Assembly (NCBI GenBank): GCA_035606665.1
Contig: DATNEY010000047.1
Span: forward strand, 25,410-89,409
Source of the DNA: DASUGC01 sp035606665
GTDB lineage: Bacteria > Acidobacteriota > Vicinamibacteria > Vicinamibacterales > SCN-69-37
Direction: 5' to 3'
Length of the DNA: 64,000 bases
The position numbers were made by a program, and so were the translations under genes. Every line of letters begins with the position of its first letter. Position 1 is the stretch's first letter. Below are positions 52,821-61,337 of this stretch, piece after piece. Under the pieces are notes generated by a model. The model ran no database searches. It was not told the origin of the DNA and worked only from the letters and a program-made list of their open reading frames with translations.

Positions 52821-54056
52821 CTAGAAAAACTCTTTGAACAGCGTCCGGATTCTACCTGTAATGCGCTCGAAAGTACCAGAGCCAACGCGCGCGGGCTCGA
52901 GCTGGAGCCGGCGATGCGTGTAGACGCCGAGGCCGACCGCGGTGGCGAACGCGGGATTGTTCACGTGGTCGGCGAGTCCGCCGACGACCGCCTCCGGCGC
53001 GGAACGGCGCACCGGCAAGTCGAAGATCTGTTCGGCGATCTCGGCCATGCCCTCGAGCATGGCGCCGCCGCCGGTGAGCACGATCCCGGAGTTCAGCGAC
53101 TTCTCATAGCCGGCGCGGCGAATCTCATCCCAGAACAGATGGCAGATTTCCTCCGCGCGGGGCTGCAGAATCTCCGACAGCACGCGCCGCGGCATCGTTC
53201 GTGCCCGGCGCCCGGCAATGCTGGCCACGTCCATCGTCTCGTTCTCCGGGACGATGGCCGTGAGCGCGCAGCCGGAGCGGCGCTTGAGCTTTTCGGCCTC
53301 GGGAATGGGCATCCGAAGGCCGACCGCGATGTCGTTGGTGAAGTGGTCTCCGCCCACCGGCAGCACCCCGGTGTGCCACAGGCTGCCCCGCTCGAACACG
53401 GCGAAGTCGGTCGTCCCGCCGCCGATGTCCACCAGCGCTACGCCCAGTTCCTTCTCGTCGGGCGTAAGGACGGCGTCGCTGGCCGCAAGTTGCTCGAGGA
53501 CGGTGTCCGCGACCTCGACGCCGGCCTTGTTCACGCAGGCAATCATGTTCTGCATCGAGGAGGAGCTGCCGGTCACGACGTGAACGTTCACCTCGAGTCG
53601 GCTCCCCGTCATGCCCACCGGAACGGCAATCCCGTCCTGGTCGTCCACGACGAAGTCCTGGGGCAGGACGTGCAGGATTTCGCGCCCGCCGGGCAGGGCG
53701 ACGGCGCGCGCGGCGTCAATCGCGCGCTTGACGTCCTCGCGCGTGATCTCGCGATTGCGGCCGGCCACCGCCACGACGCCCCGGCTGTTGAACGCTTTCA
53801 CGTGCGCGCCCGACAGCGCCAGGTAGACACTGTCGATCTCGACGCCGGCCGTGAGCTCGGCTTCGTCGATGGCCTTCTTGATGGCCTCGGCCGCCGAGTC
53901 AACGTTATTCACGACGCCCCGGCGAATGCCCCGCGACTCGGCCAGGCCGATGCCGATGATGTCGAGATTGCCGTCGTCCATGATCTCGCCGACGATTGCG
54001 GCGACTTTCGACGTGCCAACGTCAAGGCCGACCAGATACCGCTCTCTACGCGCCAT
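52821..54056 (-). CDS. ftsA: Cell division protein FtsA
   Basis: 411-residue actin-like membrane tether of FtsZ. ATPase motifs LVGLDVGTSKVAAIVGE and VALVDIGGGTTDFAVFERG, and NSGIVLTGGGAMLEGM near the C-terminus. The last residues (RITGRIRTLFKEFF) form the amphipathic membrane-targeting helix. Follows ftsQ by 18 bases and precedes ftsZ by 15. Confidence 0.98.
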   Translation of the reverse strand: MARRERYLVGLDVGTSKVAAIVGEIMDDGNLDIIGIGLAESRGIRRGVVNNVDSAAEAIKKAIDEAELTAGVEIDSVYLALSGAHVKAFNSRGVVAVAGRNREITREDVKRAIDAARAVALPGGREILHVLPQDFVVDDQDGIAVPVGMTGSRLEVNVHVVTGSSSSMQNMIACVNKAGVEVADTVLEQLAASDAVLTPDEKELGVALVDIGGGTTDFAVFERGSLWHTGVLPVGGDHFTNDIAVGLRMPIPEAEKLKRRSGCALTAIVPENETMDVASIAGRRARTMPRRVLSEILQPRAEEICHLFWDEIRRAGYEKSLNSGIVLTGGGAMLEGMAEIAEQIFDLPVRRSAPEAVVGGLADHVNNPAFATAVGLGVYTHRRLQLEPARVGSGTFERITGRIRTLFKEFF

Positions 54057-54074
54057 GCATGCCCTTTCGCCGTG

Positions 54075-54965
54075 TCACTGTCCCTGCCTGCCTGATTTGG
54101 AATCCGGCGGTTCGGTACTCCCGGATCCGCCGACGAACGTCCGCTCGAAGCGGAGGTCGTAGTAATCGATCGTCCGCACGTGCTCGCGAACGGCCGGCGC
54201 CTCTTCAATGTAGCGCTGCAACCGTGTGACGAAGTCGCGGTCGCCGATCATCAGCCTCGCGGGCTCGCCCTCGAGGACCACGACCGCGTTGCGCGGATCC
54301 ATCACGTCCACCTGCGACACGCGTTTGAACAGGTCGCTGCGCGCCAACAGGTCGGCGAAGAGCCGCTCGATCAGCTGAATCTTCCTGGGATCCACGTGGA
54401 CGCCGCCGGCCCCGTCCACCAGCAGGCCATCGACGATCGGCAGGTCGAACTCGCGGTACTGGGGCCCGGCCGCGTCGATGATGGTGCCGGTCGCATCGAC
54501 GAGATAGACCTGCTGGTTGAGGCGCGCGATCGCGAGCGGTGAGCGCTCGGTGACGCGCACCTCGACGGTGGATGGAAACACGCGCCACAGGACCGCGTCC
54601 GCGACCCAGGGTGAGTCGAGCAGGCGCGCGCGATACTCCTCGAGATTCACGTGGAAGATGCTCTGCTCGTCGATGCCGTCGACGAGCGCGCGCACCTCGG
54701 CGCTGGCGAGGCGCTGGTTGCCCTGAACGACGACGCGATCGATCCGGAAGATTGACGCGTATGTGAACGACACGACCATCCACGAAAGGATCCCGAGCGC
54801 CGCGACGGCTGCGACGGCGAGAAGACCCAGTCGCCTGGCGCGCTGGGTCCACGACCGCCCCTTTCCGGGCTTGACGGATGAGCGGCGAAACCGGCGATCC
54901 GCGGCTGTGGAAACACCCGGACTAACACCCGAGGGCAGACCGCGGCGCGGCGAGGACTCAGCCAC
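54075..54965 (-). CDS. ftsQ: Cell division protein FtsQ (DivIB)
   Basis: 296 residues from GTG 54965, chosen because AGGGAGG lies 6 bases upstream; a TTG further up is possible. A basic, proline-rich cytoplasmic N-terminus of about 45 residues, one membrane helix (LGLLAVAAVAALGILSWMVVSF), then a POTRA domain (FRIDRVVVQGNQRLASAEVR) and a beta domain (VEVRVTERSPLAIARL). It scaffolds FtsB/FtsL at the divisome. The start overlaps the murC stop by 8 bases, so no murB or ddl lies between them. Confidence 0.95.
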   Translation of the reverse strand: MAESSPRRGLPSGVSPGVSTAADRRFRRSSVKPGKGRSWTQRARRLGLLAVAAVAALGILSWMVVSFTYASIFRIDRVVVQGNQRLASAEVRALVDGIDEQSIFHVNLEEYRARLLDSPWVADAVLWRVFPSTVEVRVTERSPLAIARLNQQVYLVDATGTIIDAAGPQYREFDLPIVDGLLVDGAGGVHVDPRKIQLIERLFADLLARSDLFKRVSQVDVMDPRNAVVVLEGEPARLMIGDRDFVTRLQRYIEEAPAVREHVRTIDYYDLRFERTFVGGSGSTEPPDSKSGRQGQ

Positions 54966-56388
54966 GGCTGCCTCCCTGTGCAATCGTCTGAAGGATCCGA
55001 TCGCCGGTCGTCCCGATCGACCCCGCGCCGAGTGTCACGACGAGATCGCCGTCGCGCGATTCGGACGCTACCGCTCCAGGAACATCGTCCAGCGCCGCCA
55101 CGACGTGCAACGCCGCAACGGAACGGCGGACGTTGTCGGCGAGATCGCCGAGCATCGCGCCGGCAATCGGCGCTTCCCCGGCGGCGTAGATGTCGGTCAG
55201 GAATACGACGTCGGCGAGGGCCAGCGCCGGTCCGAACTCGCCGAGCAGGTCGCGGGTCCGCGAGTAGCGATGCGGCTGGAACACCGCCACCAGTCGTCGC
55301 GGGTGTCCGCTGCGAGCGGCGCGAAGTACGGCCGCGATCTCGGTCGGATGATGGCCGTAGTCGTCGACGACGGTCACGCCGCGCTCGGCGCCGCGGAGTT
55401 GATACCGGCGCTCAGCGCCCTTGAACTCACCTAGCGCCGACGCGATCTTCTCGAACGGCACGCCCAGTTCGAGGCCGACGGCGACCGCGGCCAGCGAGTT
55501 CTGCAGATTGTGGAGTCCGGGAACGGCCAGCGTGAGCTGACCCTCACCCGAGCCCCCAGGCAGGCCGTGAATTGCGTATTCAACTTTGCACCGCGCGCTC
55601 CGTCCGTCGGACCATGCGTCGAGCCCGCGGACGTTGGCGTGCTCGGCGAAGCCGTACGTCACCACCCGCCGCTCGAGCCGGCCGATCATGCCCGCCACGG
55701 CCGGGTCGTCGACGCACGCGATGACGGCGCCATAGAACGGCACGCGGCCCGCGAAGTCCGCGAAGGCGTCGACGAGCGACTCGAACCTGTCCTGAGCGGA
55801 GTCGAAGGACGACCCGTAGGACTCGAGGTGCTCCCGGTCGATGTTCGTGACGACCGCAATCGACGGTGAAAGCTTGAGGAAGGAGCGATCGCTTTCGTCG
55901 GCTTCCGCGACCATGTACTGGCCCTGACCGAGTCGCGCGTTGCTTCCGAACGCGCTCAGCCGCCCGCCGATGACGGCCGTGGGATCCAGGCCCGCGCGCT
56001 CCAGCATCAGCGCCACCATCGAGGTGGTCGTGGTCTTGCCGTGCGCACCGGCAATGGCGATGCCGAAGCGGAGGCGCATCAGCTCCGCGAGCATTTCCGC
56101 CCGCGCGATCACGGGCACGTGGCGCTTGCGGGCTTCCATGACTTCCGGGTTGTCCGCTTTGATTGCCGAGGAGACGACGACCACGTCGGCGCGCTCGACA
56201 TTCGCCGCCGCGTGCCCGGCATCGATGCGCACACCCATCGTGGCGAGCCGGTCGGTGATGTCCGATCGCTTCGCGTCCGACCCGCTGACCTCGTATCCGA
56301 GGTTCGTCAGCAGTTCCGCGATGCCGCTCATGCCGATGCCGCCTATCCCCACGAAGTGCACGCGCCTGGTGCGCCCGAGCCAGGCCAT
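54958..56388 (-). CDS. murC: UDP-N-acetylmuramate--L-alanine ligase
   Basis: 476-residue Mur ligase that adds L-Ala to UDP-MurNAc. VHFVGIGGIGMSGIAELL is the UDP-binding start, AGAHGKTTTTSMVA the ATP loop, EADESDRSFLKL and TNIDREHLESYG the metal/substrate region. Residues 194-201 (SFDSAQDR) are an in-frame insertion from a 24-bp element, placed just after EHLESYGS in a surface part of the central domain where normal MurC runs directly into FESLVDAFADF. The rest looks intact. The ATG overlaps the murG TAA as TAATG. Confidence 0.97.
   Translation of the reverse strand: MAWLGRTRRVHFVGIGGIGMSGIAELLTNLGYEVSGSDAKRSDITDRLATMGVRIDAGHAAANVERADVVVVSSAIKADNPEVMEARKRHVPVIARAEMLAELMRLRFGIAIAGAHGKTTTTSMVALMLERAGLDPTAVIGGRLSAFGSNARLGQGQYMVAEADESDRSFLKLSPSIAVVTNIDREHLESYGSSFDSAQDRFESLVDAFADFAGRVPFYGAVIACVDDPAVAGMIGRLERRVVTYGFAEHANVRGLDAWSDGRSARCKVEYAIHGLPGGSGEGQLTLAVPGLHNLQNSLAAVAVGLELGVPFEKIASALGEFKGAERRYQLRGAERGVTVVDDYGHHPTEIAAVLRAARSGHPRRLVAVFQPHRYSRTRDLLGEFGPALALADVVFLTDIYAAGEAPIAGAMLGDLADNVRRSVAALHVVAALDDVPGAVASESRDGDLVVTLGAGSIGTTGDRILQTIAQGGSRG
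55786..55809. repeat. 24-bp element coding SFDSAQDR inside murC
   Basis: The plus strand reads CCTGTCCTGAGCGGAGTCG and four to five more bases; on the coding strand it gives TCCTTCGACTCCGCTCAGG followed by ACAGG. This is the word known from dispersed repeats that put FDSAQDR peptides into unrelated proteins in many environmental genomes. It is in frame, 8 codons, with no other change in murC. No second copy was noticed in the window. Confidence 0.85.
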
Positions 56389-57494
56389 TACGATGCGGCG
56401 CCTTCCGTCCGGCCCGTCAGGCCGAACACGCGATCCGTGATTCGAGCCGCGGCGTCCAGCCGGGCGAAGTTCTTCATCGCCGCGCCCATCGCCTGCCGCC
56501 TGGCGTCCTGCGACAGGATCGCCAGGGCTTCTCCACTCAACGTCTCCGGACTCAACGATTTCTCCTCGATCAACACCGCCGCGCCGGCGTTCGCCAGCAC
56601 CTGCGCGTTCTTCTTCTGGTGGTCATCCGTCGCCGCCGGAAACGGAATCAGCACCGCTGGTGTGCCCGACGCGGCCAGCTCCGCGAGCGTCGTTGCGCCG
56701 GCCCGGCAGATGACCAGGTCGGCGGCGTTCATTTCACGGGCAACAGCGTCGAAGAAAGGCTCCGCGCGCGCGGAGACACCTCCCCGTTCGTACCCCTGAC
56801 GGACCGCAGCCAGATCTCTCTCGCCGGTCTGATGGACCACTTCCAGGCCTGGGATGCTGGCGACCAGCCGCGCCGCTGCCGCCACCATGGCCACGTTGAT
56901 CGCGTGCGCGCCCTGGGAGCCGCCAAGGATCAGCACCCTCCTGTTCGAACTTGTTGGACTTCGAGCTTCGAATTCCGAACTTTGAAAGAACTCCTCCCTA
57001 ACCGGGTTGCCTGCGACAAAGCCCCTCCTTCCGAAGTACGACAGCGTTTGCGAGAAGTTGACGGCTGCCGCCCGCACCCATGGCGCGAGCAGGCGATTGG
57101 TCAGACCAGGAACGGCGTTCTGTTCGAGCACGAGCGTGGGAATCCTTCGCAGCGCGGCGGTCATGACGACGGGGCCCGAGCTGTAGCCGCCGACGCCAAT
57201 CACGATATCCGGACGCCGTCGCGTAAGAAGGCGCCACGCGTCGACAAGACCGGCGGGCACGAGGAGCGCGCCCCGAAGCCGGGAAGCCATCGACTTGCCC
57301 TTGAGTCCGGCGGCGCGGATCAGATCCAATTCGAAGCCTTCTTTCGGAACGATTCTCGTCTCGAGTCCGCGCGCGGTGCCGGCGAACGAGACCGACGCCT
57401 TCGGGTCGCGGCGGAGAATCTCGCGGGCCACGGCAATCCCCGGGTAGAGATGCCCACCCGTGCCGCCGCCTGCGATCACGACCGTCAGCGCCAT
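56388..57494 (-). CDS. murG: UDP-N-acetylglucosamine--N-acetylmuramyl-(pentapeptide) pyrophosphoryl-undecaprenol transferase
   Basis: 368-residue GT-B enzyme that makes lipid II from lipid I at the inner membrane. The N-terminal GGGTGGHLYPGIAVARE and IGVGGYSSGPVV, VLILGGSQGAHAIN at the start of the second domain, and CRAGATTLAELAASGTPAVL with the UDP-GlcNAc site are present. The interdomain linker (residues about 169-185, FFQSSEFEARSPTSSNR) is longer than usual and is coded by a 7-bp array. ftsW lies 9 bases upstream and murC overlaps downstream. Confidence 0.97.
   Translation of the reverse strand: MALTVVIAGGGTGGHLYPGIAVAREILRRDPKASVSFAGTARGLETRIVPKEGFELDLIRAAGLKGKSMASRLRGALLVPAGLVDAWRLLTRRRPDIVIGVGGYSSGPVVMTAALRRIPTLVLEQNAVPGLTNRLLAPWVRAAAVNFSQTLSYFGRRGFVAGNPVREEFFQSSEFEARSPTSSNRRVLILGGSQGAHAINVAMVAAAARLVASIPGLEVVHQTGERDLAAVRQGYERGGVSARAEPFFDAVAREMNAADLVICRAGATTLAELAASGTPAVLIPFPAATDDHQKKNAQVLANAGAAVLIEEKSLSPETLSGEALAILSQDARRQAMGAAMKNFARLDAAARITDRVFGLTGRTEGAAS
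56943..56991. repeat. 7-bp tandem array, AACTTCG type, inside murG
   Basis: Seven consecutive 7-mers on the plus strand (GTTCGAA, CTTGTTG, GACTTCG, AGCTTCG, AATTCCG, AACTTTG, AAAGAAC), strongly degenerate. They code the linker between the two MurG domains. The 49-base length is not a multiple of 3, so net frame is kept only with flanking changes. Same family as 41869 and 48274. Confidence 0.75.
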
Positions 57495-57503
57495 CCCTCT
57501 CGG

Positions 57504-58625
57504 TCACCGCACACTCACGGCTGTTTCAGCCGCCTTCGACGCCTGTTGCGAAATGTTGAGCAGCACGCCCATCGCAATCAGATTCATCATCATTGACGAG
57601 CCGCCGGCGCTGATGAGCGGCAGCGGGATGCCCTTCGTCGGCGCAAGTCCCGTGACCACGCTCATGTTCACGAAGGCCTGAAGCGCGACCATCATCGCGA
57701 AACCGACACCAAGGAGAGCGCCGAACCGATCGGGCGCGAGGAGCGCCACGCGAAGGCCGCGCCACGCGATGATGCCGAACGCAATCAGCACCGCCGTCGT
57801 CCCAATGAGACCCAGCTCCTCGCCGATGACCGCGAAGATGAAGTCGTTGTGCGGTTCCGGCAGGAAGTGCAGCTTCTGGATGCCGTCGCCGAGTCCGAGC
57901 CCCATCCACCCGCCGGTGCCGATCGCGATCTTGGCCTGCGTCAGCTGGTAATTCCCGCCGAGGGTGCCGGCGTCGGGATTCAGAAACGCGAGGATGCGTC
58001 CTACGCGGTATGGCTCACGGATGATGAAGTACGCAAGCACCGGCAGCATCAGGAGCCCGACACCCGCGAGATACCGCCAGCTCAGTCCCGCTGAAAAGAT
58101 CATCGCCACCACCGCCAGCACGAGCATGGCCGGCGTGCCCAGATCCGGCTGCAGCACGATGACGAGCGCGAGCCCGCCGGCGACGATGGCGATCGGCGTG
58201 AGGGCGTACTTGATGTCGTTGATGCGGTGCATCCGCCGCTCGAGCACGGCCGCGCTGAAGATGATCGCGACCACCTTCGCGAGCTCAGACGGCTGCCATG
58301 AGAGGCCGCCCAATGAAATCCACCGGTGCGCGCCATTGCGCTTCGGGAAGACGAACACCGCGAGCAGCGCGATGACGGTGATGCCAAGAAGGGTCCAGAT
58401 GATCTCCGGCCGGCGCAGTTGGTGGTAATCGACGCGCATCATCACGAAGAGCGCGACGAGTCCCATGAACGCCCACGGCAGCTGCCGCAGAAACACTTCA
58501 TAGGCGCGGCCGTCCTTGTTCTCCTGGATGACCGCCGACGCGCTGAAGACCATCACCAGGCTCGCGCATACGAGAACCACCGCTTCCCAGAACAGCACCT
58601 TGTCGGACTTCAGAGTTCGAGCCAT
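57504..58625 (-). CDS. ftsW: Lipid II polymerase / cell division protein FtsW (SEDS)
   Basis: 373 residues, ten membrane helices. SEDS features: MVFSASAVIQ at helix 1, RWISLGGLSWQPSELAKV, LQPDLGTPAMLVL, and the late loop LGLGDGIQKLHFLPEPHNDFI with the catalytic Asp region, then GLAPTKGIPLPLISAGGSSM. It polymerises glycan strands with a class B PBP at the septum. Between its start and murD lies a 265-base repeat-rich gap. Confidence 0.97.
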   Translation of the reverse strand: MARTLKSDKVLFWEAVVLVCASLVMVFSASAVIQENKDGRAYEVFLRQLPWAFMGLVALFVMMRVDYHQLRRPEIIWTLLGITVIALLAVFVFPKRNGAHRWISLGGLSWQPSELAKVVAIIFSAAVLERRMHRINDIKYALTPIAIVAGGLALVIVLQPDLGTPAMLVLAVVAMIFSAGLSWRYLAGVGLLMLPVLAYFIIREPYRVGRILAFLNPDAGTLGGNYQLTQAKIAIGTGGWMGLGLGDGIQKLHFLPEPHNDFIFAVIGEELGLIGTTAVLIAFGIIAWRGLRVALLAPDRFGALLGVGFAMMVALQAFVNMSVVTGLAPTKGIPLPLISAGGSSMMMNLIAMGVLLNISQQASKAAETAVSVR

Positions 58626-58629
58626 AACC

Positions 58630-58679
58630 CTTACCTGTCGTTACCCGTCGTCACCCGTCGTTACCAGTCGTGACCCGCC
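58630..58679. repeat. 10-bp tandem array, GTTACCCGTC type, upstream of ftsW
   Basis: Five contiguous 10-bp units on the plus strand: CTTACCTGTC, GTTACCCGTC, GTCACCCGTC, GTTACCAGTC, GTGACCCGCC. The array begins 4 bases from the ftsW start codon, so it occupies the position of the ribosome-binding site and leader. No conventional Shine-Dalgarno sequence remains apart from repeat bases. Confidence 0.88.
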
Positions 58680-58690
58680 GACGAGCGCTC

Positions 58691-58795
58691 AACAGTCATC
58701 AGCCAGACGAGGACGGGGACACCAGTCTCACGTGCCGTTGTGGCCCGTGTTCCCAGCGACTGGCTCCCCGCCGCTACCCTGATCTGATGACTGTT
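58691..58795. mobile_element. MITE-like or structured RNA-like element with 12-bp inverted ends
   Basis: AACAGTCATCAG (58691-58702) and its exact complement CTGATGACTGTT (58784-58795) bound a 105-base unit. Inside, a second partly complementary pair (GGGGACACCAGTC and GACTGGCTCCCCG) nests within the ends. No open frame. It interrupts the dcw cluster between murD and ftsW. It could be a non-autonomous element, a large REP hairpin or an RNA; no flanking target duplication was noted. Confidence 0.45.
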
Positions 58796-58890
58796 CAACA
58801 CTCGATCGTTTGATCGGCGGGGACCCCATGCACCCCGCCTGGCGGCCTGCGCTGCGTTCGCGCTTCGTCGCTCACTCCGCTTGGCCGCGT
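58796..58890. other. GC-rich REP-like stretch between murD and ftsW
   Basis: Contains CGATCGTTTGATCG, a perfect 6-bp inverted pair around 58802-58815, and a GC-rich segment (58840-58885) of alternating GCTTCG/CGCTC words similar in style to 8943-8985. No open frame was supported. The murD stop begins at 58893. Confidence 0.35.
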
Positions 58891-60246
58891 TCACTTGCGC
58901 GCCTTCTCAATTTCATGGACCGCCGCCCTGAATTTCTCCCCGCGGTCCGCATAGTCCTTGAACATGTCGAAGCTCGAGCAGGCCGGCGCGAGCAGGACCA
59001 CACCAGGACGAGGCGCGGCGGCAAATGCCGCCGCGACGGCTTCGTCCATCGACGCGGCTCGCGTTACTGCGGTCGCGGCTCCCAGCGCGGTTTCGATCAA
59101 CGGCGCGGCCTCGCCGATGGCGATGATGCCGGCGGCGCGTTCGCGAACCACGCCGGCGAGATCTCCGAAGTCGCCACCCTTGAAGCGGCCGCCCATGATG
59201 GCGACGACACCTCCGTCGAAACTCTCGAGCGATCGGCGGGCCGACGCGATGTTCGTCGCCTTCGAGTCGTTGACGAACGTGACGTTGTCGACGACGGCGA
59301 CACGCTCGAGCGCATGCGGCAGGCCGGTGAATCCTTCGACTGCGCGCTGCATCGCGGCTGGCGGCACGCCGGCGGCGCAGCCCACCGCCGCCGCCGCGAG
59401 CACATCGCCCAACAGATGCCGGCCGGGAACACGCACGGACGAGAGCGGCAGCAGCGGCGCCGATCCACCGGCTTGCCTGCGGACGATCGCGCCGCCCTCG
59501 ACGGTGATCCCGTCGGTGAGCGACGCCTCGAGCGCGAAGTCCAGACGCCGGGCACGGAATCCGCCGGCGAGCGCCAGTGCCGCCGGGTCGTCCGCGTTGA
59601 TCACGGCCCAGTCGGACGCCGTCTGATTCGCAAAAATGCGCGCTTTCGCGGCGGCGTACTGTTCGAACGTGCCGTGCCTGTCGAGATGGTCGGCCGAGAG
59701 ATTCAGGAGTACCGAGATCCACGGATGAAACGTGTCGGTGGTCTCGAGCTGGAAGCTGCTCACTTCCACGACATGCAGCGCCCTCGGATGGGTCGACGCC
59801 ACCTGGCCCGACAGGGCCGTTCCGAGATTGCCGCCGGCGGTCGTGTCGAAACCAGCCTCCTTCAGCATCCGCGCGGTGAGCGTGGTCGTCGTGGACTTGC
59901 CCTTAGTGCCGGTGATCGCAATCACGCGGCCCTGCAGCCAGCGCGACGCGAGCTCCACTTCGCCGATGACCGGTACACCCGCGCGCCGGGCCGCGTCCAT
60001 TGCATCCTGGTCGGGCGGCACGCCGGGGCTGAGCACTACGAGATCCGCGCCGGCGAACAGCGCCGCGCGATGTGGGCCGATCTCGACGGCGATCCCGCCC
60101 GCGCGCAGCGCGTCGAGGCCGGAGGATTCCTGTGTGTCGTTCAGCGTCACCCGTGCGCCCCGCGCGCGCAGGAGGTCAGCCGCCGCGATCCCGCTGCGGC
60201 CGCCTCCCGCGACAACGACGTGTTTTCCGGTGACGCTGAAGCTCAT
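58891..60246 (-). CDS. murD: UDP-N-acetylmuramoyl-L-alanine--D-glutamate ligase
   Basis: 451 residues from ATG 60246; the open frame continues upstream through mraY and is a shadow there. HVVVAGGGRSGIAAADLL binds UDP-MurNAc-L-Ala, ITGTKGKSTTTTLTARML is the ATP loop, EVSSFQLETTDTFHPWISVL and NLSADHLDRHG belong to the central domain, and NDSKATN and SPACSSFDMFKDYADRG (seen as LAPACSSFDMFKDY) to the C-terminal domain. It adds D-Glu to the stem peptide. mraY lies 5 bases upstream. Confidence 0.98.
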   Translation of the reverse strand: MSFSVTGKHVVVAGGGRSGIAAADLLRARGARVTLNDTQESSGLDALRAGGIAVEIGPHRAALFAGADLVVLSPGVPPDQDAMDAARRAGVPVIGEVELASRWLQGRVIAITGTKGKSTTTTLTARMLKEAGFDTTAGGNLGTALSGQVASTHPRALHVVEVSSFQLETTDTFHPWISVLLNLSADHLDRHGTFEQYAAAKARIFANQTASDWAVINADDPAALALAGGFRARRLDFALEASLTDGITVEGGAIVRRQAGGSAPLLPLSSVRVPGRHLLGDVLAAAAVGCAAGVPPAAMQRAVEGFTGLPHALERVAVVDNVTFVNDSKATNIASARRSLESFDGGVVAIMGGRFKGGDFGDLAGVVRERAAGIIAIGEAAPLIETALGAATAVTRAASMDEAVAAAFAAAPRPGVVLLAPACSSFDMFKDYADRGEKFRAAVHEIEKARK

Positions 60247-60251
60247 CGTCC

Positions 60252-61337
60252 TTACCTCAACTTCAGCGTCGTCAAGCTCGCGAGCGCGAAGACGATCGCG
60301 AGAATCAGGAAACGGGTGATGACTTTGGGTTCGGCCCAGCCGATGAGCTCGAAGTGGTGATGCAGCGGCGCCATCTTGAAGACGCGCTTGCCCCGGATCT
60401 TGAAGGACGCGACCTGGATGATGACCGACAGGCCTTCGAGGACGAACACGCCGCCGACGATGGGCAGCAGCAGTTCCTGCTTGGTCAGGAGCGCCACCGT
60501 GCCGAGGGCGCCGCCCAGCGCCAGCGACCCGACATCGCCCATGAAGATGTCCGCCGGGTGCGCGTTCCACCACAGGAAACCCAGGCTCGCGCCGACAAGA
60601 GAAGCGCAGAAGACCGTCAGTTCGCCCACCGGCTCGAAGTGCTGCAGCAACAGGTAGTTCGCGAAGACCGCGTGTCCGGTGACGTAGGCGAGCGCCGTGT
60701 ACGTCGCGGCGGAGACGGCGAACGTGCTGATCGCCAGGCCATCGAGCCCGTCCGTGAGGTTCACGGTATTGCTCGCCGCGACCAGGACGAACGCGGCGAA
60801 CGGCACGTACCACCATCCAAGATCCGGCCGCCACGATTTGAAGAACGGAAAGACCATGCGCGTGTCGTACAGCGCGTGATTCGCGAGCAGGATGAGACCG
60901 CCGCCGACGCAAAGCCCGACGACGAGCTGCGCGGAAAACTTGTAGCGCGCGAAGAGCCCGTGATGGGTATGCCGCGTGACCTTGAGGTAGTCGTCGACGA
61001 ACCCGATCGCGCCAAATGCGACCGTCGCGGCCAGGACCATCCAGATATACCGGTTGCTGAGATCAGCCCACAGCAGCGTCGGCACCACGATCGACGTGAC
61101 GATAAGCAATCCGCCCATCGTGGGCGTGCCGGCTTTCGGCTTGTGCGACTGCGGACCGTCCGTGCGGATGACCTGGCCGATCTGGAACGAGCGGAGCCGG
61201 CTGATGAACCAGGGGCCAAGCAGCAGGCTGAGCGCCATGGCCGTCAAGCTCGCGGCCGCCGTGCGGAAGGTGATGTACCGGAAGACGTTGAAGATCGCGA
61301 ACGAGTCGTGCAGCGGATACAGCAGGTACTCGAGCAT
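60252..61337 (-). CDS. mraY: Phospho-N-acetylmuramoyl-pentapeptide-transferase
   Basis: 361-residue membrane enzyme that makes lipid I from UDP-MurNAc-pentapeptide and undecaprenyl phosphate. Ten helices. Catalytic features: IGFVDDYLKV (DD), NTVNLTDGLDGLAI, and MAPLHHHFELIGW (HHH). The N-terminal KAGTPTMGGLLIV is also typical. Its ATG overlaps the murF stop as TGATG. Confidence 0.98.
   Translation of the reverse strand: MLEYLLYPLHDSFAIFNVFRYITFRTAAASLTAMALSLLLGPWFISRLRSFQIGQVIRTDGPQSHKPKAGTPTMGGLLIVTSIVVPTLLWADLSNRYIWMVLAATVAFGAIGFVDDYLKVTRHTHHGLFARYKFSAQLVVGLCVGGGLILLANHALYDTRMVFPFFKSWRPDLGWWYVPFAAFVLVAASNTVNLTDGLDGLAISTFAVSAATYTALAYVTGHAVFANYLLLQHFEPVGELTVFCASLVGASLGFLWWNAHPADIFMGDVGSLALGGALGTVALLTKQELLLPIVGGVFVLEGLSVIIQVASFKIRGKRVFKMAPLHHHFELIGWAEPKVITRFLILAIVFALASLTTLKLR

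Noticed and set aside
60247..60912. Upstream part of the long frame that contains murD
   Set aside because: Opposite frame of mraY; MurD homology begins only at ATG 60246.
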